From positions 372,001 to 436,000 of the forward strand of contig NZ_JAVIFV010000001.1 in assembly GCF_031157375.1 (NCBI RefSeq): 64,000 bases of DNA, written 5' to 3'. The position numbers and the translations under genes were made by a program. The notes under the pieces are model-generated. The model saw only the letters and a list, made by a program, of their open reading frames with translations, had not been told where the DNA came from and made no database searches. Shown here piece after piece: positions 17,327-25,346 of the stretch. Position 1 is the first letter of the stretch, and each line of letters starts with the position of its first letter. The stretch is from Sphingosinicella sp. LHD-64 (GTDB lineage: Bacteria; Pseudomonadota; Alphaproteobacteria; Sphingomonadales; Sphingomonadaceae).

Positions 17327-17344
17327 CGATGGATCGATCCATCG
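17327..17344. promoter_or_regulatory. 18-bp perfect palindrome in divergent intergenic region (candidate operator)
   Basis: CGATGGATCGATCCATCG is a perfect, gapless 18-bp palindrome. It sits about 108 bases before the amidohydrolase operon start (17219) and about 110 before the aminotransferase start (17455), almost exactly midway between two divergent operons. An AT-richer stretch (TTCTACTTTCCTAAAACAC) lies immediately before it. The symmetry suits a homodimeric regulator, but no regulator gene is adjacent. Confidence 0.45.
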
Positions 17345-17454
17345 CGATACCCGATTTTTGCCGCGTCGGGATGGCGGATGCGGGCGCCACGCGCATCGTT
17401 TCGTGCAGAGCGGCCCAATGTTCCGGGCCCGTTTCAGCGGGGGTGTGTAAGAAC

Positions 17455-18669
17455 GTGATCGAGAACCGGTTTGCCCGTCGCGCGGCGGCTCTGTCCCCGA
17501 ATTTCCCGGCGTCGCATTTTCCGGGCGAGCTCGACGAAGGCGTCATCCCCTTCGATTCCGGTTTCGCCGCCCCGCAACTGCTGCCGGACCTCACCGGCTT
17601 CGCGGACGATGCGCTCACCACTTGGCGTGAGGAGACGCTGCAATATTCACCACCACAGGGGCAGCCCGAGCTGCGCGGCTGGCTCGCCGGCATGATGAAC
17701 GCGGACGGCTGCGCGCTCAGTGCGGAGAACATCCTGATCGTCAACGGGGCCAAGCACGGGCTGGAGCTGGTCTGCCGGCTGCTGATCGACGAGGGCGATG
17801 CGGTCGTGGTGACGGCGCCGACCTATTTCACAGCGATCCCGATCTTCCGCAGCTTCGGCGTCGAGTTCGTCGAGATCGGCCAGGATGCGGACGGTCTGCT
17901 GGTCGATGACCTGGAACGGGCGCTCGCCGAGCGTCGCGCCGAGGGCAAGCCGGCACCGAAGCTGATCTACAATGTCGCCGATTTCCACAATCCGTCGGGC
18001 GCGACCATGCCCGAAGATCGCCGCCGCAAGCTGCTCGAGATCGCGGTGCGCGAGGGCATTCCGGTTGTCGAGGACACTCCCTATCGCCGCGTCCGCTTCG
18101 AGGGCGATCATGTGCCCTCGCTGAAGGCGCTCGATACCACCGGGATTGTCTTCCACCTCGGCACCTTCTCCAAGCTGGTCGCCCCGGGCCTCCGGATCGG
18201 CTGGGTCGCGGCGGAGGCGCCGCTGATCGCGCGGCTGATTCAGCTGAAATCCGACGGCGGCTCCTCGCCGCTGGTGCAGCGGATCATCTACGAATTCGCC
18301 CGCTCCGGTGCCTTTCCTGCCCATGTCGAACGGGTCCGTGCTCTCTATCGCGAGCGGCGCGACGCGATGGTGGCGGCGGTGCGGCGCGAGCTGCCGGGGG
18401 CCACGCTCCATGTCCCCGAGGGCGGCTATTATGTCTGGGTCACCCTGCCCTCCCATGTCGATGGCGACGGCTTCGCGGCGCGGGCGGCGGCAGCGGGAGT
18501 CAACATCATCGCCGGCAGCAAATTCTTCGCGACGCCGGGGCGGGAGTGGCCGGCGAATATGTCGAGCCCGCGCAACCACGTCCGCCTGTCCTACAGCTAC
18601 GCCACCGTCGCGCAGATCGAGGAAGGCGTGAAACGGTTGGCCGCGGTCTACGCGCCCGTCGAGGCCTGA
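17455..18669 (+). CDS. PLP-dependent aminotransferase, class I fold (2-aminoadipate/aromatic aminotransferase-like)
   Basis: This is about 404 residues from GTG 17455 (VIENRFARRAA), with GTG 17443 an equally legal start; no ATG lies in frame nearby. Motifs include ILIVNGAKHGLELVCRLL (cofactor phosphate region), YNVADFHNPSG, VVEDTPYRRV and GTFSKLVAPGLRIGWV, in which Lys of TFSKL forms the Schiff base with PLP. It lacks the winged-helix domain of MocR regulators, so it is an enzyme. The last base of its stop is the first of the potA-like ATG (TGATG), which links amino-group transfer to import of an amine or amino-acid-like solute. Exact substrate unknown. Confidence 0.88.
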   Translation: MIENRFARRAAALSPNFPASHFPGELDEGVIPFDSGFAAPQLLPDLTGFADDALTTWREETLQYSPPQGQPELRGWLAGMMNADGCALSAENILIVNGAKHGLELVCRLLIDEGDAVVVTAPTYFTAIPIFRSFGVEFVEIGQDADGLLVDDLERALAERRAEGKPAPKLIYNVADFHNPSGATMPEDRRRKLLEIAVREGIPVVEDTPYRRVRFEGDHVPSLKALDTTGIVFHLGTFSKLVAPGLRIGWVAAEAPLIARLIQLKSDGGSSPLVQRIIYEFARSGAFPAHVERVRALYRERRDAMVAAVRRELPGATLHVPEGGYYVWVTLPSHVDGDGFAARAAAAGVNIIAGSKFFATPGREWPANMSSPRNHVRLSYSYATVAQIEEGVKRLAAVYAPVEA

Positions 18670-19790
18670 TGCTCTCGACGTCATCCGATCCCGATTGTCC
18701 GCTCGTCGAGTTCGTCGGCGTCGAGAAAGTCTATGACGGCGGCCGACCGGCGGTCGCGAATCTCGATCTCGCGGTCCGCAAAGGCGAGTTCCTGACCCTG
18801 CTCGGCCCCTCGGGATCGGGCAAGACGACGACGCTGATGATGCTCGCCGGTTTCGAGGCGCCGACCGGCGGCGACATCCGCCTCGGCGGCCGGTCGATCG
18901 CCGGCACGCCGCCGCACCGGCGCAACATGGGTGTGGTCTTCCAGAGCTACGCCCTCTTCCCGCATATGACCGTGGGACAGAACATCAAATTTCCCCTGGA
19001 CGTCCGCGGTATCCGCGGACTGGAGGCCGAGGCGCGCCTCGCCGAGGTGCTCGCGCTGGTCCATCTCGAAGGTCTCGCCGACCGCCGGCCCGACCAGCTT
19101 TCCGGCGGCCAGCGCCAGCGCGTCGCGCTGGCCCGGGCGCTGATCTTCCGCCCCGACATCGTGTTGATGGACGAGCCGCTGGGCGCGCTCGACCGGCAGC
19201 TGCGCGAGCGGCTGCAGAGCGAGATCAAGCAGATCCAGCACCGGATCGGCGCCACCGTGGTCTATGTGACCCACGACCAGACCGAGGCGCTCACCATGTC
19301 GGACCGGATCGCGGTGTTCTCCGGAGGGCTTGTCCAGCAGGTCGACACGCCGCAGAACATCTACGATCGGCCGGCCAACGCCTTCGTGGCGGGGTTCATC
19401 GGGGAGAATAACGGTATCCCGGGGGTGGTGACAGCACGTGGCGAGGCAACCTGCGAGATCCGGATCGCGGGCGATCTCGTCGTGCAGGCGACGCCGGTCG
19501 GATCGATCGCGCCGGGCGACGCCGTGCTGGCAACGGTCCGGCCCGAACATGTGCTGACCGAGATCGGCGGCGACATACCCTGCAACCGTTTCTCCGCGGC
19601 GATCGAGGAGCTCGTCTATCATGGCGACCACAGCCGCATCCGCGCCATCCTCCCCGGCGGCGCGACGCTGACCATGCGTGCGCCCGGCCGGGCAGCGCTC
19701 TCGCAGTCCCAGCCGCTGACTGTCAGCTGGTGCGCCGACCGCTGCCTCGCCTTTCCTGCCGAGCCGGCGCTGGCGGAGGCGGCGGAATGA
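18669..19790 (+). CDS. ABC transporter ATP-binding protein, PotA-type (spermidine/putrescine family)
   Basis: The start is ATG 18669, giving 373 residues. Walker [12 protein letters not shown]-loop [17 protein letters not shown], signature [15 protein letters not shown] and Walker [13 protein letters not shown] with switch His in VTHDQTEAL are all present, and a C-terminal TOBE-like domain follows. This is a complete type I importer ATPase. Downstream genes supply a binding protein and two permeases, each overlapping the previous gene, so one transporter is encoded. Family members carry polyamines, but also other small cations and amino acids. Confidence 0.92.
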   Translation: MLSTSSDPDCPLVEFVGVEKVYDGGRPAVANLDLAVRKGEFLTLLGPSGSGKTTTLMMLAGFEAPTGGDIRLGGRSIAGTPPHRRNMGVVFQSYALFPHMTVGQNIKFPLDVRGIRGLEAEARLAEVLALVHLEGLADRRPDQLSGGQRQRVALARALIFRPDIVLMDEPLGALDRQLRERLQSEIKQIQHRIGATVVYVTHDQTEALTMSDRIAVFSGGLVQQVDTPQNIYDRPANAFVAGFIGENNGIPGVVTARGEATCEIRIAGDLVVQATPVGSIAPGDAVLATVRPEHVLTEIGGDIPCNRFSAAIEELVYHGDHSRIRAILPGGATLTMRAPGRAALSQSQPLTVSWCADRCLAFPAEPALAEAAE

Positions 19791-20839
19791 GAGGCTTCTT
19801 CCGGCTCCTCGCACTCGCCGGTCTGCTGGTCGCCACTGCGAGTTGCTCGCGCGAGAATGATGGGCGCCCGCTGACCGTCGTCGGCTGGGGCGGATCGTCG
19901 CAGGAGGCGCATCGCCGGGCCTATTGGGATTCCTTCACCCGTACGACCGGCGTCCGGCTGCAGGAGGACACCTGGCATGGCGGCGTCGGCGTGATCCGCA
20001 CGCGCGTGGTCGGCGGCGACACGAGCTGGGACGTCGTCCAGGTCGAAACCGAGGACCTGATCCTCGGCTGCGAGGAAGGACTGTTCGAGCCGCTCGAATG
20101 GTCGTCGCTCGGCGGGCGCGAAGCGTTCATTCCGACCGCAGTGCACAATTGCGGCGTCGGCGCGATGCTGTGGTCCTACCTGATCGGCTGGGACGGCGAC
20201 CGTATCCAAGGGGAGGGGCCGCGGACCTGGGCGGATTTCTGGGACGTGCGTCGCTTCCCTGGCCGGCGCGGCATGCGCCGCACGCCCAAATATACGCTGG
20301 AGTTTGCGCTGATGGCGGACGGCGTGCCGGCAAACCAGGTCTATGCGGTGCTGCGCACGCCCGCCGGCATCGACCGCGCCTTCCGCAAGCTCGACGAACT
20401 GAAGCCCCATATCGTCTGGTGGTCGTCCATCTCGCAGGTGCCGGACCTCTTGGGATCGGGTGAGGTCGCGATGTCGGTAACCAGCCCCGGCCGGCTGATC
20501 GTCGCCAACCGCACGGAAGGGCGCAACTTCCGGACGAGCTGGGACGGCAACATCTATGCGGTCGACTATTGGGTGGTGCTCGCCAACAGCCCGCACAAGG
20601 CCGAGGCGATGCAGCTGCTGCGCTACATGACCCGCCCGGAAAACCAGGTACGGCTGCCGCAGTTCATCCCGACTGGGCTCACCAGCCGGCGCGCCAACGA
20701 GATCGTCGATCCGCGGCTCAAGCTCGATACGCCGTCGGACCCGCGCAACATGACCAACGCGCTCGAGCTCGATGCGAATTTCTGGGTGGAATATGGCGAC
20801 CAGCTCACGCAGCGCTTCAACGCCTGGCTGGCCCGTTAG
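19787..20839 (+). CDS. Extracellular solute-binding lipoprotein, PotD/PotF-like
   Basis: The start is ATG 19787 (ATGA overlap), giving 350 residues. The lipobox TASC (Cys near residue 20) predicts anchoring to the membrane facing the periplasm. The LTVVGWGGSSQEAHRRAYWDSF segment and the WDVVQVE, GWDGDRI and ADFWDVRRFPGRRGM blocks fit the PotD-type periplasmic binding fold, which uses an ordered Asp/Trp/Glu cage for amines. It is the substrate receptor of the importer. Selectivity is not readable here. Confidence 0.88.
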   Translation: MRGFFRLLALAGLLVATASCSRENDGRPLTVVGWGGSSQEAHRRAYWDSFTRTTGVRLQEDTWHGGVGVIRTRVVGGDTSWDVVQVETEDLILGCEEGLFEPLEWSSLGGREAFIPTAVHNCGVGAMLWSYLIGWDGDRIQGEGPRTWADFWDVRRFPGRRGMRRTPKYTLEFALMADGVPANQVYAVLRTPAGIDRAFRKLDELKPHIVWWSSISQVPDLLGSGEVAMSVTSPGRLIVANRTEGRNFRTSWDGNIYAVDYWVVLANSPHKAEAMQLLRYMTRPENQVRLPQFIPTGLTSRRANEIVDPRLKLDTPSDPRNMTNALELDANFWVEYGDQLTQRFNAWLAR

Positions 20840-22034
20840 CGGGGCGCAGAGCCGGCCGCCGGCCGCGCAGGGCGCGGGCGGCTGGACGTGGGCGCTGACC
20901 GCGCCCTTGCTCGTCTTCCTCGCCATCGCCTTCCTGGGGCCGGTGCTGCTGATGCTTGCCCGGGCGGTGAGCGATGCCGAGCTGCCGTCGGCCTGGCCGC
21001 AGACGGCGCAGCTGCTGCGGGACTGGGACGGGAACGGGCCTCCGGACGACCGGCTCGCTGCGGCGCTCGGCACCGAGATCCTGGCCGCGCGCCGCGCCGG
21101 AACGCTGAACCGCGTCGCCAACCGCCTCAACTATGACTTGGTCGGCTCGCGCAGCCTGGTCTACGCGACCGGTGACGCGCTGGAGCGCGGGGCTTCGGTG
21201 CGCGGGTTCGCCGATCTGGCGCGGATCGACCGGCGCTGGATCAACCCCGCCGTCTGGACCGCGATGCGCCATGCCGCGGGGCCGAGAACCAGCTTCTACC
21301 TGCTCGCCTCGGTGGATCGCCGGCTCGATGGCGACGGTCGGATTGTACAAGTGGAACGCGAGCAGGCGGTGTTTGTCGACATCCTGCTCCGGACCTTCCT
21401 GATCAGCGCCGTCGTGGCCCTGCTCTGCGCCTTGCTCGGCTATCCGGTCGCCTATCTGCTCGCGACCCTGCCGTCGCGCTGGGCCAATCCGTTGCTGATC
21501 CTGGTGCTGCTGCCCTTCTGGACCTCGGCTTTGGTGCGGACCACCGCCTGGGTGGTGCTGCTCCAGACCCATGGCGTGCTCAACGAGGCGCTGATCGGGA
21601 TGGGGCTGATCGAGACGCCGCTGGCGCTCATCTATAACCGGCTCGGCGTCTATATTGCGATGACGCACGTGCTGCTGCCCTTCCTCGTGCTGCCGCTCTA
21701 CGGGGTGATGAAGGGCATTTCGGCAGCCGAGATGCGCGCAGCGACCTCGCTTGGCGCCGGGCCGCTCACCGTATTCCTGCGCATCTATCTGCCGCAGACC
21801 CTGCCCGGCCTACTCGCCGGCATGATCATCGTGTTCACGCTGGCGCTCGGCTACTACATCACGCCGGCGCTGGTCGGCGGCGGGGCGGACCAGATGGTGA
21901 GCGGGTCGATCGCCTTCTACACCAATCAGTCGCTGAACTGGGGCATGGCGGCGGCGCTCAGCCTGCTGCTGCTCGTGCCGCTGACCTTGATGCTGTTCGC
22001 CGGACGCTATCTCACCAAGTCGGTGCCCGTATGA
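20793..22034 (+). CDS. ABC transporter permease, PotB-like, with a large periplasmic loop
   Basis: I set the start at ATG 20793 (MATSSRSAST), which overlaps the binding-protein gene by 47 bases. No later ATG or GTG lies in frame before the first membrane helix (LTAPLLVFLAIAFLGPVLLML), so the start is uncertain. About 413 residues. Between helix 1 and the ABC-permease core is an insertion of about 125 residues rich in charged residues (SDAELPSAW to EREQAVF), predicted periplasmic. The EAA loop EMRAATSLGAGPLTVFLRIYLP is intact. It forms the channel with the next gene. Confidence 0.85.
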   Translation: MATSSRSASTPGWPVSGAQSRPPAAQGAGGWTWALTAPLLVFLAIAFLGPVLLMLARAVSDAELPSAWPQTAQLLRDWDGNGPPDDRLAAALGTEILAARRAGTLNRVANRLNYDLVGSRSLVYATGDALERGASVRGFADLARIDRRWINPAVWTAMRHAAGPRTSFYLLASVDRRLDGDGRIVQVEREQAVFVDILLRTFLISAVVALLCALLGYPVAYLLATLPSRWANPLLILVLLPFWTSALVRTTAWVVLLQTHGVLNEALIGMGLIETPLALIYNRLGVYIAMTHVLLPFLVLPLYGVMKGISAAEMRAATSLGAGPLTVFLRIYLPQTLPGLLAGMIIVFTLALGYYITPALVGGGADQMVSGSIAFYTNQSLNWGMAAALSLLLLVPLTLMLFAGRYLTKSVPV

Positions 22035-22864
22035 GCGTGGTGACGCCCTACCGCACGCGGGCGCAGCGCATCGGGCGCGGTGTCCTGATCGGCTTCTGCG
22101 CTTTGGTCTTCGCCTTTCTCGTCCTGCCGACCCTGGCGGTGATCCCGATCTCCCTGAACCCGAGCGCGTTCCTGGTCTTCCCGACCGAAGGGCTGTCGCT
22201 GCGCTGGTATGCGGCGCTGTTCGAGTCCCCGGCCTGGACACAGGCCTTTCGCAACAGCCTTATGGTGGCGGTTGCGACAACTTTGATCGCGACGCCGCTC
22301 GGCACGCTCGCCGCGATCGGGTTGGCGCGGATGCGCTCCAGGCTGAAGCCGCTGCTGATCGGCCTGTTCGCGGCGCCGATGGTGGTGCCGGTGATCATCG
22401 TCGCGATCGCCTTCTACTTCCTGTTCGCGCCGATGGGACTGGTGAACAGCTTCGTGGGATTGGTGCTTGCCCACACGGTCCTCGCGATCCCGTTCGTCGT
22501 GGTGGTGGTCCATGCCTCGCTGCAGGGTTTCGATTTCGAGGTGCTGCGCGCCGCCTCGAGCCTCGGCGCGCGACCGCACACGGTGCTGCTGCGCGTGCTG
22601 GCGCCATTGATCGCCCCGGGCATCGCCGCCGGGGCGGTGTTCGCGTTCATGACCTCGTTCGACGAGACGGTGGTGGCGCTGTTCGTCGCGGGGCCGGACC
22701 AGCGGACCATCCCGCTGCAGATGTTCGAAGGCGTGCGCGAGCAGATCAGCCCGACGATCACCGCCGCAGCGACCCTGCTGGTGCTGCTCTCGACCTTGCT
22801 GCTCGGCACCGCCGAGCTGCTGCGCCGCCGCAGCGAACGGATGAACCGTCCGCCGGCGGTCTAG
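22031..22864 (+). CDS. ABC transporter permease, PotC-like
   Basis: This 277-residue protein, with ATG overlapping the previous stop as ATGA, has about six membrane helices. The cytoplasmic EAA motif LRAASSLGARPHTVLLRVLAPLIAPG contacts the ATPase. It is the second half of the heterodimeric permease. Its TAG stop interlocks with the TAG stop of the opposite-strand gene in a shared CTAG at 22861-22864. Confidence 0.92.
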   Translation: MSVVTPYRTRAQRIGRGVLIGFCALVFAFLVLPTLAVIPISLNPSAFLVFPTEGLSLRWYAALFESPAWTQAFRNSLMVAVATTLIATPLGTLAAIGLARMRSRLKPLLIGLFAAPMVVPVIIVAIAFYFLFAPMGLVNSFVGLVLAHTVLAIPFVVVVVHASLQGFDFEVLRAASSLGARPHTVLLRVLAPLIAPGIAAGAVFAFMTSFDETVVALFVAGPDQRTIPLQMFEGVREQISPTITAAATLLVLLSTLLLGTAELLRRRSERMNRPPAV

Positions 22865-24057
22865 GCGTGCAGCGCCCGCTCGAATTCCGCCGCGGCATCG
22901 GCGCCGGCGATGTTGGTCAGCAAGCGCAGGAAGACCGCAGTGGTGTGATCGGCCTCGCGCGACATCTCGACCATCAGCCGGTCCATTGCCGGGCGGCCGA
23001 TGCGGCGCTCGAGATCGACGAGCAGCAGCGGCCCCTTCTGGTAGAGCTGGACGCGGTTGGGGCGGCCGTGGCCCATGACCGGGCCGGCCTCGGCCGAGAC
23101 GCGGCGCTTTTCGGCGAGGAAGCGCTCCGCCTCCTCGGCACCCATGGTCGCCTCGATATAGCGGACCGCGCAATATTCGGCGGCGGATTCGACCAGCCAG
23201 AAATCGTCGGTGAGCGGGCTCGCCAGCATCCACCAGGCATGGGCGACCTCGTGTGCGGCATGGCGGGCGGCGGCGACCTCGGTCGGCGGCGTCTCGCCGG
23301 GGCGCTCGGGGAAGACGGTGTAGGCGGTGCGGGCATAGGCCATCGTCCGCTCGCGGCGAACCAGCGCCATGCGCACCGTATGGTGCAGCGGACCGAACCA
23401 CTGGCCGAAGAAGCGCGCGGCCTGCTCGGAGTGGCGGACATAATAGGTGGCGCGCGGCGTCGTGAGATCGGGCGCGAAGAACTCCACCCCCTCGGCCTGC
23501 GCCCTCTGGAGCCCGCGCATGGCGACAAGCGGCACATCGATGTCGATGAAGTCGCGACGGATGCGGACGCCGGTGGGCGTGCGCGTCACCTCGCCCTGCC
23601 CCACCGGCACGAGATCCGGCGCCAGCCCCTCGAACTCGGCGTCGAGGGTGAAACGCGTCTGGATGTCGGCGCCGACCGGGAACCACATATGGTCGATGAA
23701 GAGCTCGTAGCCCTGCGGACGGAAGGCCGTGACGCCGTTGTCGTCGGGATAGTTGATCGGCCCCGAATAGCGGAAGCCGAGACGCATCGGGCCCTGGTAA
23801 CCGGGCAGCGCCTGGAAGCGGTAGCGGTAGAGGCCGTCGACCGGCGTGTCGCTGGGCTCGGCGGCGGCCAGGATCACGCCCGGCGGCAGATCGAGCCCCT
23901 CGAGCATGAAGCGGCGCGAGAGGATGAAGCTCTTGTCGCGCACATCCTCCGGCAGGGTGATCGTCACCTCGGCATCGAGCCTTCCCTGCGGGTCGAAGCG
24001 GGCATGGAGATCATAGTGCGGCGCGCTGGCCGCCGCGGCGAGGGCGAGGAAAAACAT
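22861..24057 (-). CDS. Exported M1-like (gluzincin) metallopeptidase
   Basis: This 398-residue protein has a short signal (MFFLALAAAASAP). A zinc motif HEVAHAWW is followed, 16 residues after the second His, by the Glu of LVESAAEY. That is the M1 HExxH...E arrangement, but the canonical spacing is 18. An N-terminal beta-sandwich, part of the M1 layout, precedes it. It is the last gene of the tight DUF885-DUF885-M38-M1 run, 2 bases after the M38 stop, so it probably processes the same substrates. Whether the shorter spacing keeps activity is unknown. Confidence 0.75.
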   Translation of the reverse strand: MFFLALAAAASAPHYDLHARFDPQGRLDAEVTITLPEDVRDKSFILSRRFMLEGLDLPPGVILAAAEPSDTPVDGLYRYRFQALPGYQGPMRLGFRYSGPINYPDDNGVTAFRPQGYELFIDHMWFPVGADIQTRFTLDAEFEGLAPDLVPVGQGEVTRTPTGVRIRRDFIDIDVPLVAMRGLQRAQAEGVEFFAPDLTTPRATYYVRHSEQAARFFGQWFGPLHHTVRMALVRRERTMAYARTAYTVFPERPGETPPTEVAAARHAAHEVAHAWWMLASPLTDDFWLVESAAEYCAVRYIEATMGAEEAERFLAEKRRVSAEAGPVMGHGRPNRVQLYQKGPLLLVDLERRIGRPAMDRLMVEMSREADHTTAVFLRLLTNIAGADAAAEFERALHA

Positions 24058-24059
24058 CG

Positions 24060-25346
24060 CTATCTCCGGTAGATGCGCCCGTCGCGCATGACGAAGGACA
24101 CGCGCTCCAGGACACGGACGTCGGCCAGCGGGTCGCCGCGCACCGCGACGATGTCGGCCGCGCGGCCAGCGGCGATCGTGCCAGCCTGATCGGCGATGCC
24201 GAGATGGTCGGCAGCGTTGACGGTCGCGGCCTGGATCGCCTCCAGCGGGGTCAGGCCGGCCTGGACGAGCAGGCCGAACTCGCGCGCATTCTCGCCATGG
24301 CGGCTGACGCTGGAATCGGTGCCGAAGGCGATGCGCACGCCGCCCGCATGGGCGCGGCGGGTGGAGTCGATCATGCGCGGGCCGACCAGCAGCGCCTTTT
24401 CGCGGATCGCGGCGGAGAAGCCACTGTTGGGGTCATTGCCCCAGCGGGTGACGGTATCGCCGGCGAGCAGGGTGGGCACGAGCCAGGCGTTGTTCGCACG
24501 GAACAGCCGGATCGACTCCGCATCGAGGTTGGTGCCGTGCTCGATCGAATCGCCACCGGCGCGCAGGAAAGCGTTGATCGCGCCCGCCTCGTGACCGTGG
24601 GCAGTAACGCGGCGGCCGAGCGCATGGGCGGTCTCGACGATCGCGCGCATCTCTTCGTCGGTGAACACCTGGCCGAGGCCCTGCGCGGTGTCGGAGAGGA
24701 CCGAGCCGGTGGCGACGATCTTGATGAGATCGGCGCCGCGGTGGATCGTCTCGCGCGTCACCCGGCGACAGTCGTCGGCGCCCGAGCACAGGCTCGGCCG
24801 GCGCAGCACATGGCCGACGTCGTCGCGATAGCCGGCCGGATCGCCGGGGCCGCCATGCGGGCTCAGCGCATTGCCGGCGGCGAGGATGCGCGGGCCGACG
24901 ATCCGGCCGCGGGCGATGCCGTTGCGGAGCGCGAAGATCGCGTCATTCTCCTCGCCGACATCGGCGACGATGGTGAAGCCGGCCTCCAGCGTGATCCGGG
25001 CATAGTGAACCCCGTCGATGGCGAGGTCCGCCGGGGTCTGGCGGACGCGGCGGAGCGCGTCGTCCGGCCCGTTCTCGTGGCAAATGTGGACGTGGGAATC
25101 GATGAGGCCGGGGAGGACGAAGCTGTCGCTGAGATCGACCACGTCGCCCTCGCCGACGAAGCCGTCGCGGAGTTCGACGATCCGGCCGCCGCGCACGGCG
25201 ATCGTGTGGTTGGTGAGGACGCGCCCGGTCGCAGGATCGGCGAGCAGGCGGCCGGCGTGGATATAGGTGGTCTGAGGCTCCTGCGCGGGCGCGGCGGCGG
25301 GCATCAGCCAGGCCAGAGCCGCCGCGAGGATCGTCCAGCCTTTCAT
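24060..25346 (-). CDS. Exported M38/imidazolonepropionase-like amidohydrolase, full metal site
   Basis: This 428-residue protein has a Sec signal ending near AQE. Metal-site motifs are complete: LPGLIDSHVHICH (His85, His87), DLIKIVATGSVLS (the Lys is a candidate for carboxylation), TAHGHEAGAI, IEHGTNLD and FGTDSSVSRHGEN (catalytic Asp). In this branch, studied members hydrolyse Xaa-Pro or Xaa-Arg/Lys dipeptides, so a periplasmic dipeptidase is the best guess. It starts inside the stop of the upstream DUF885 gene (ATGA). In contrast to the pseudo-enzymes at 11-16 kb, all ligands are present. Confidence 0.85.
   Translation of the reverse strand: MKGWTILAAALAWLMPAAAPAQEPQTTYIHAGRLLADPATGRVLTNHTIAVRGGRIVELRDGFVGEGDVVDLSDSFVLPGLIDSHVHICHENGPDDALRRVRQTPADLAIDGVHYARITLEAGFTIVADVGEENDAIFALRNGIARGRIVGPRILAAGNALSPHGGPGDPAGYRDDVGHVLRRPSLCSGADDCRRVTRETIHRGADLIKIVATGSVLSDTAQGLGQVFTDEEMRAIVETAHALGRRVTAHGHEAGAINAFLRAGGDSIEHGTNLDAESIRLFRANNAWLVPTLLAGDTVTRWGNDPNSGFSAAIREKALLVGPRMIDSTRRAHAGGVRIAFGTDSSVSRHGENAREFGLLVQAGLTPLEAIQAATVNAADHLGIADQAGTIAAGRAADIVAVRGDPLADVRVLERVSFVMRDGRIYRR

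Noticed and set aside
17119-17454. N-terminal extension of the aminotransferase to 17119
   Set aside because: The added 112 residues overlap the signal-peptide region of the opposite amidohydrolase gene and have no family counterpart. The homologous part begins near 17455.
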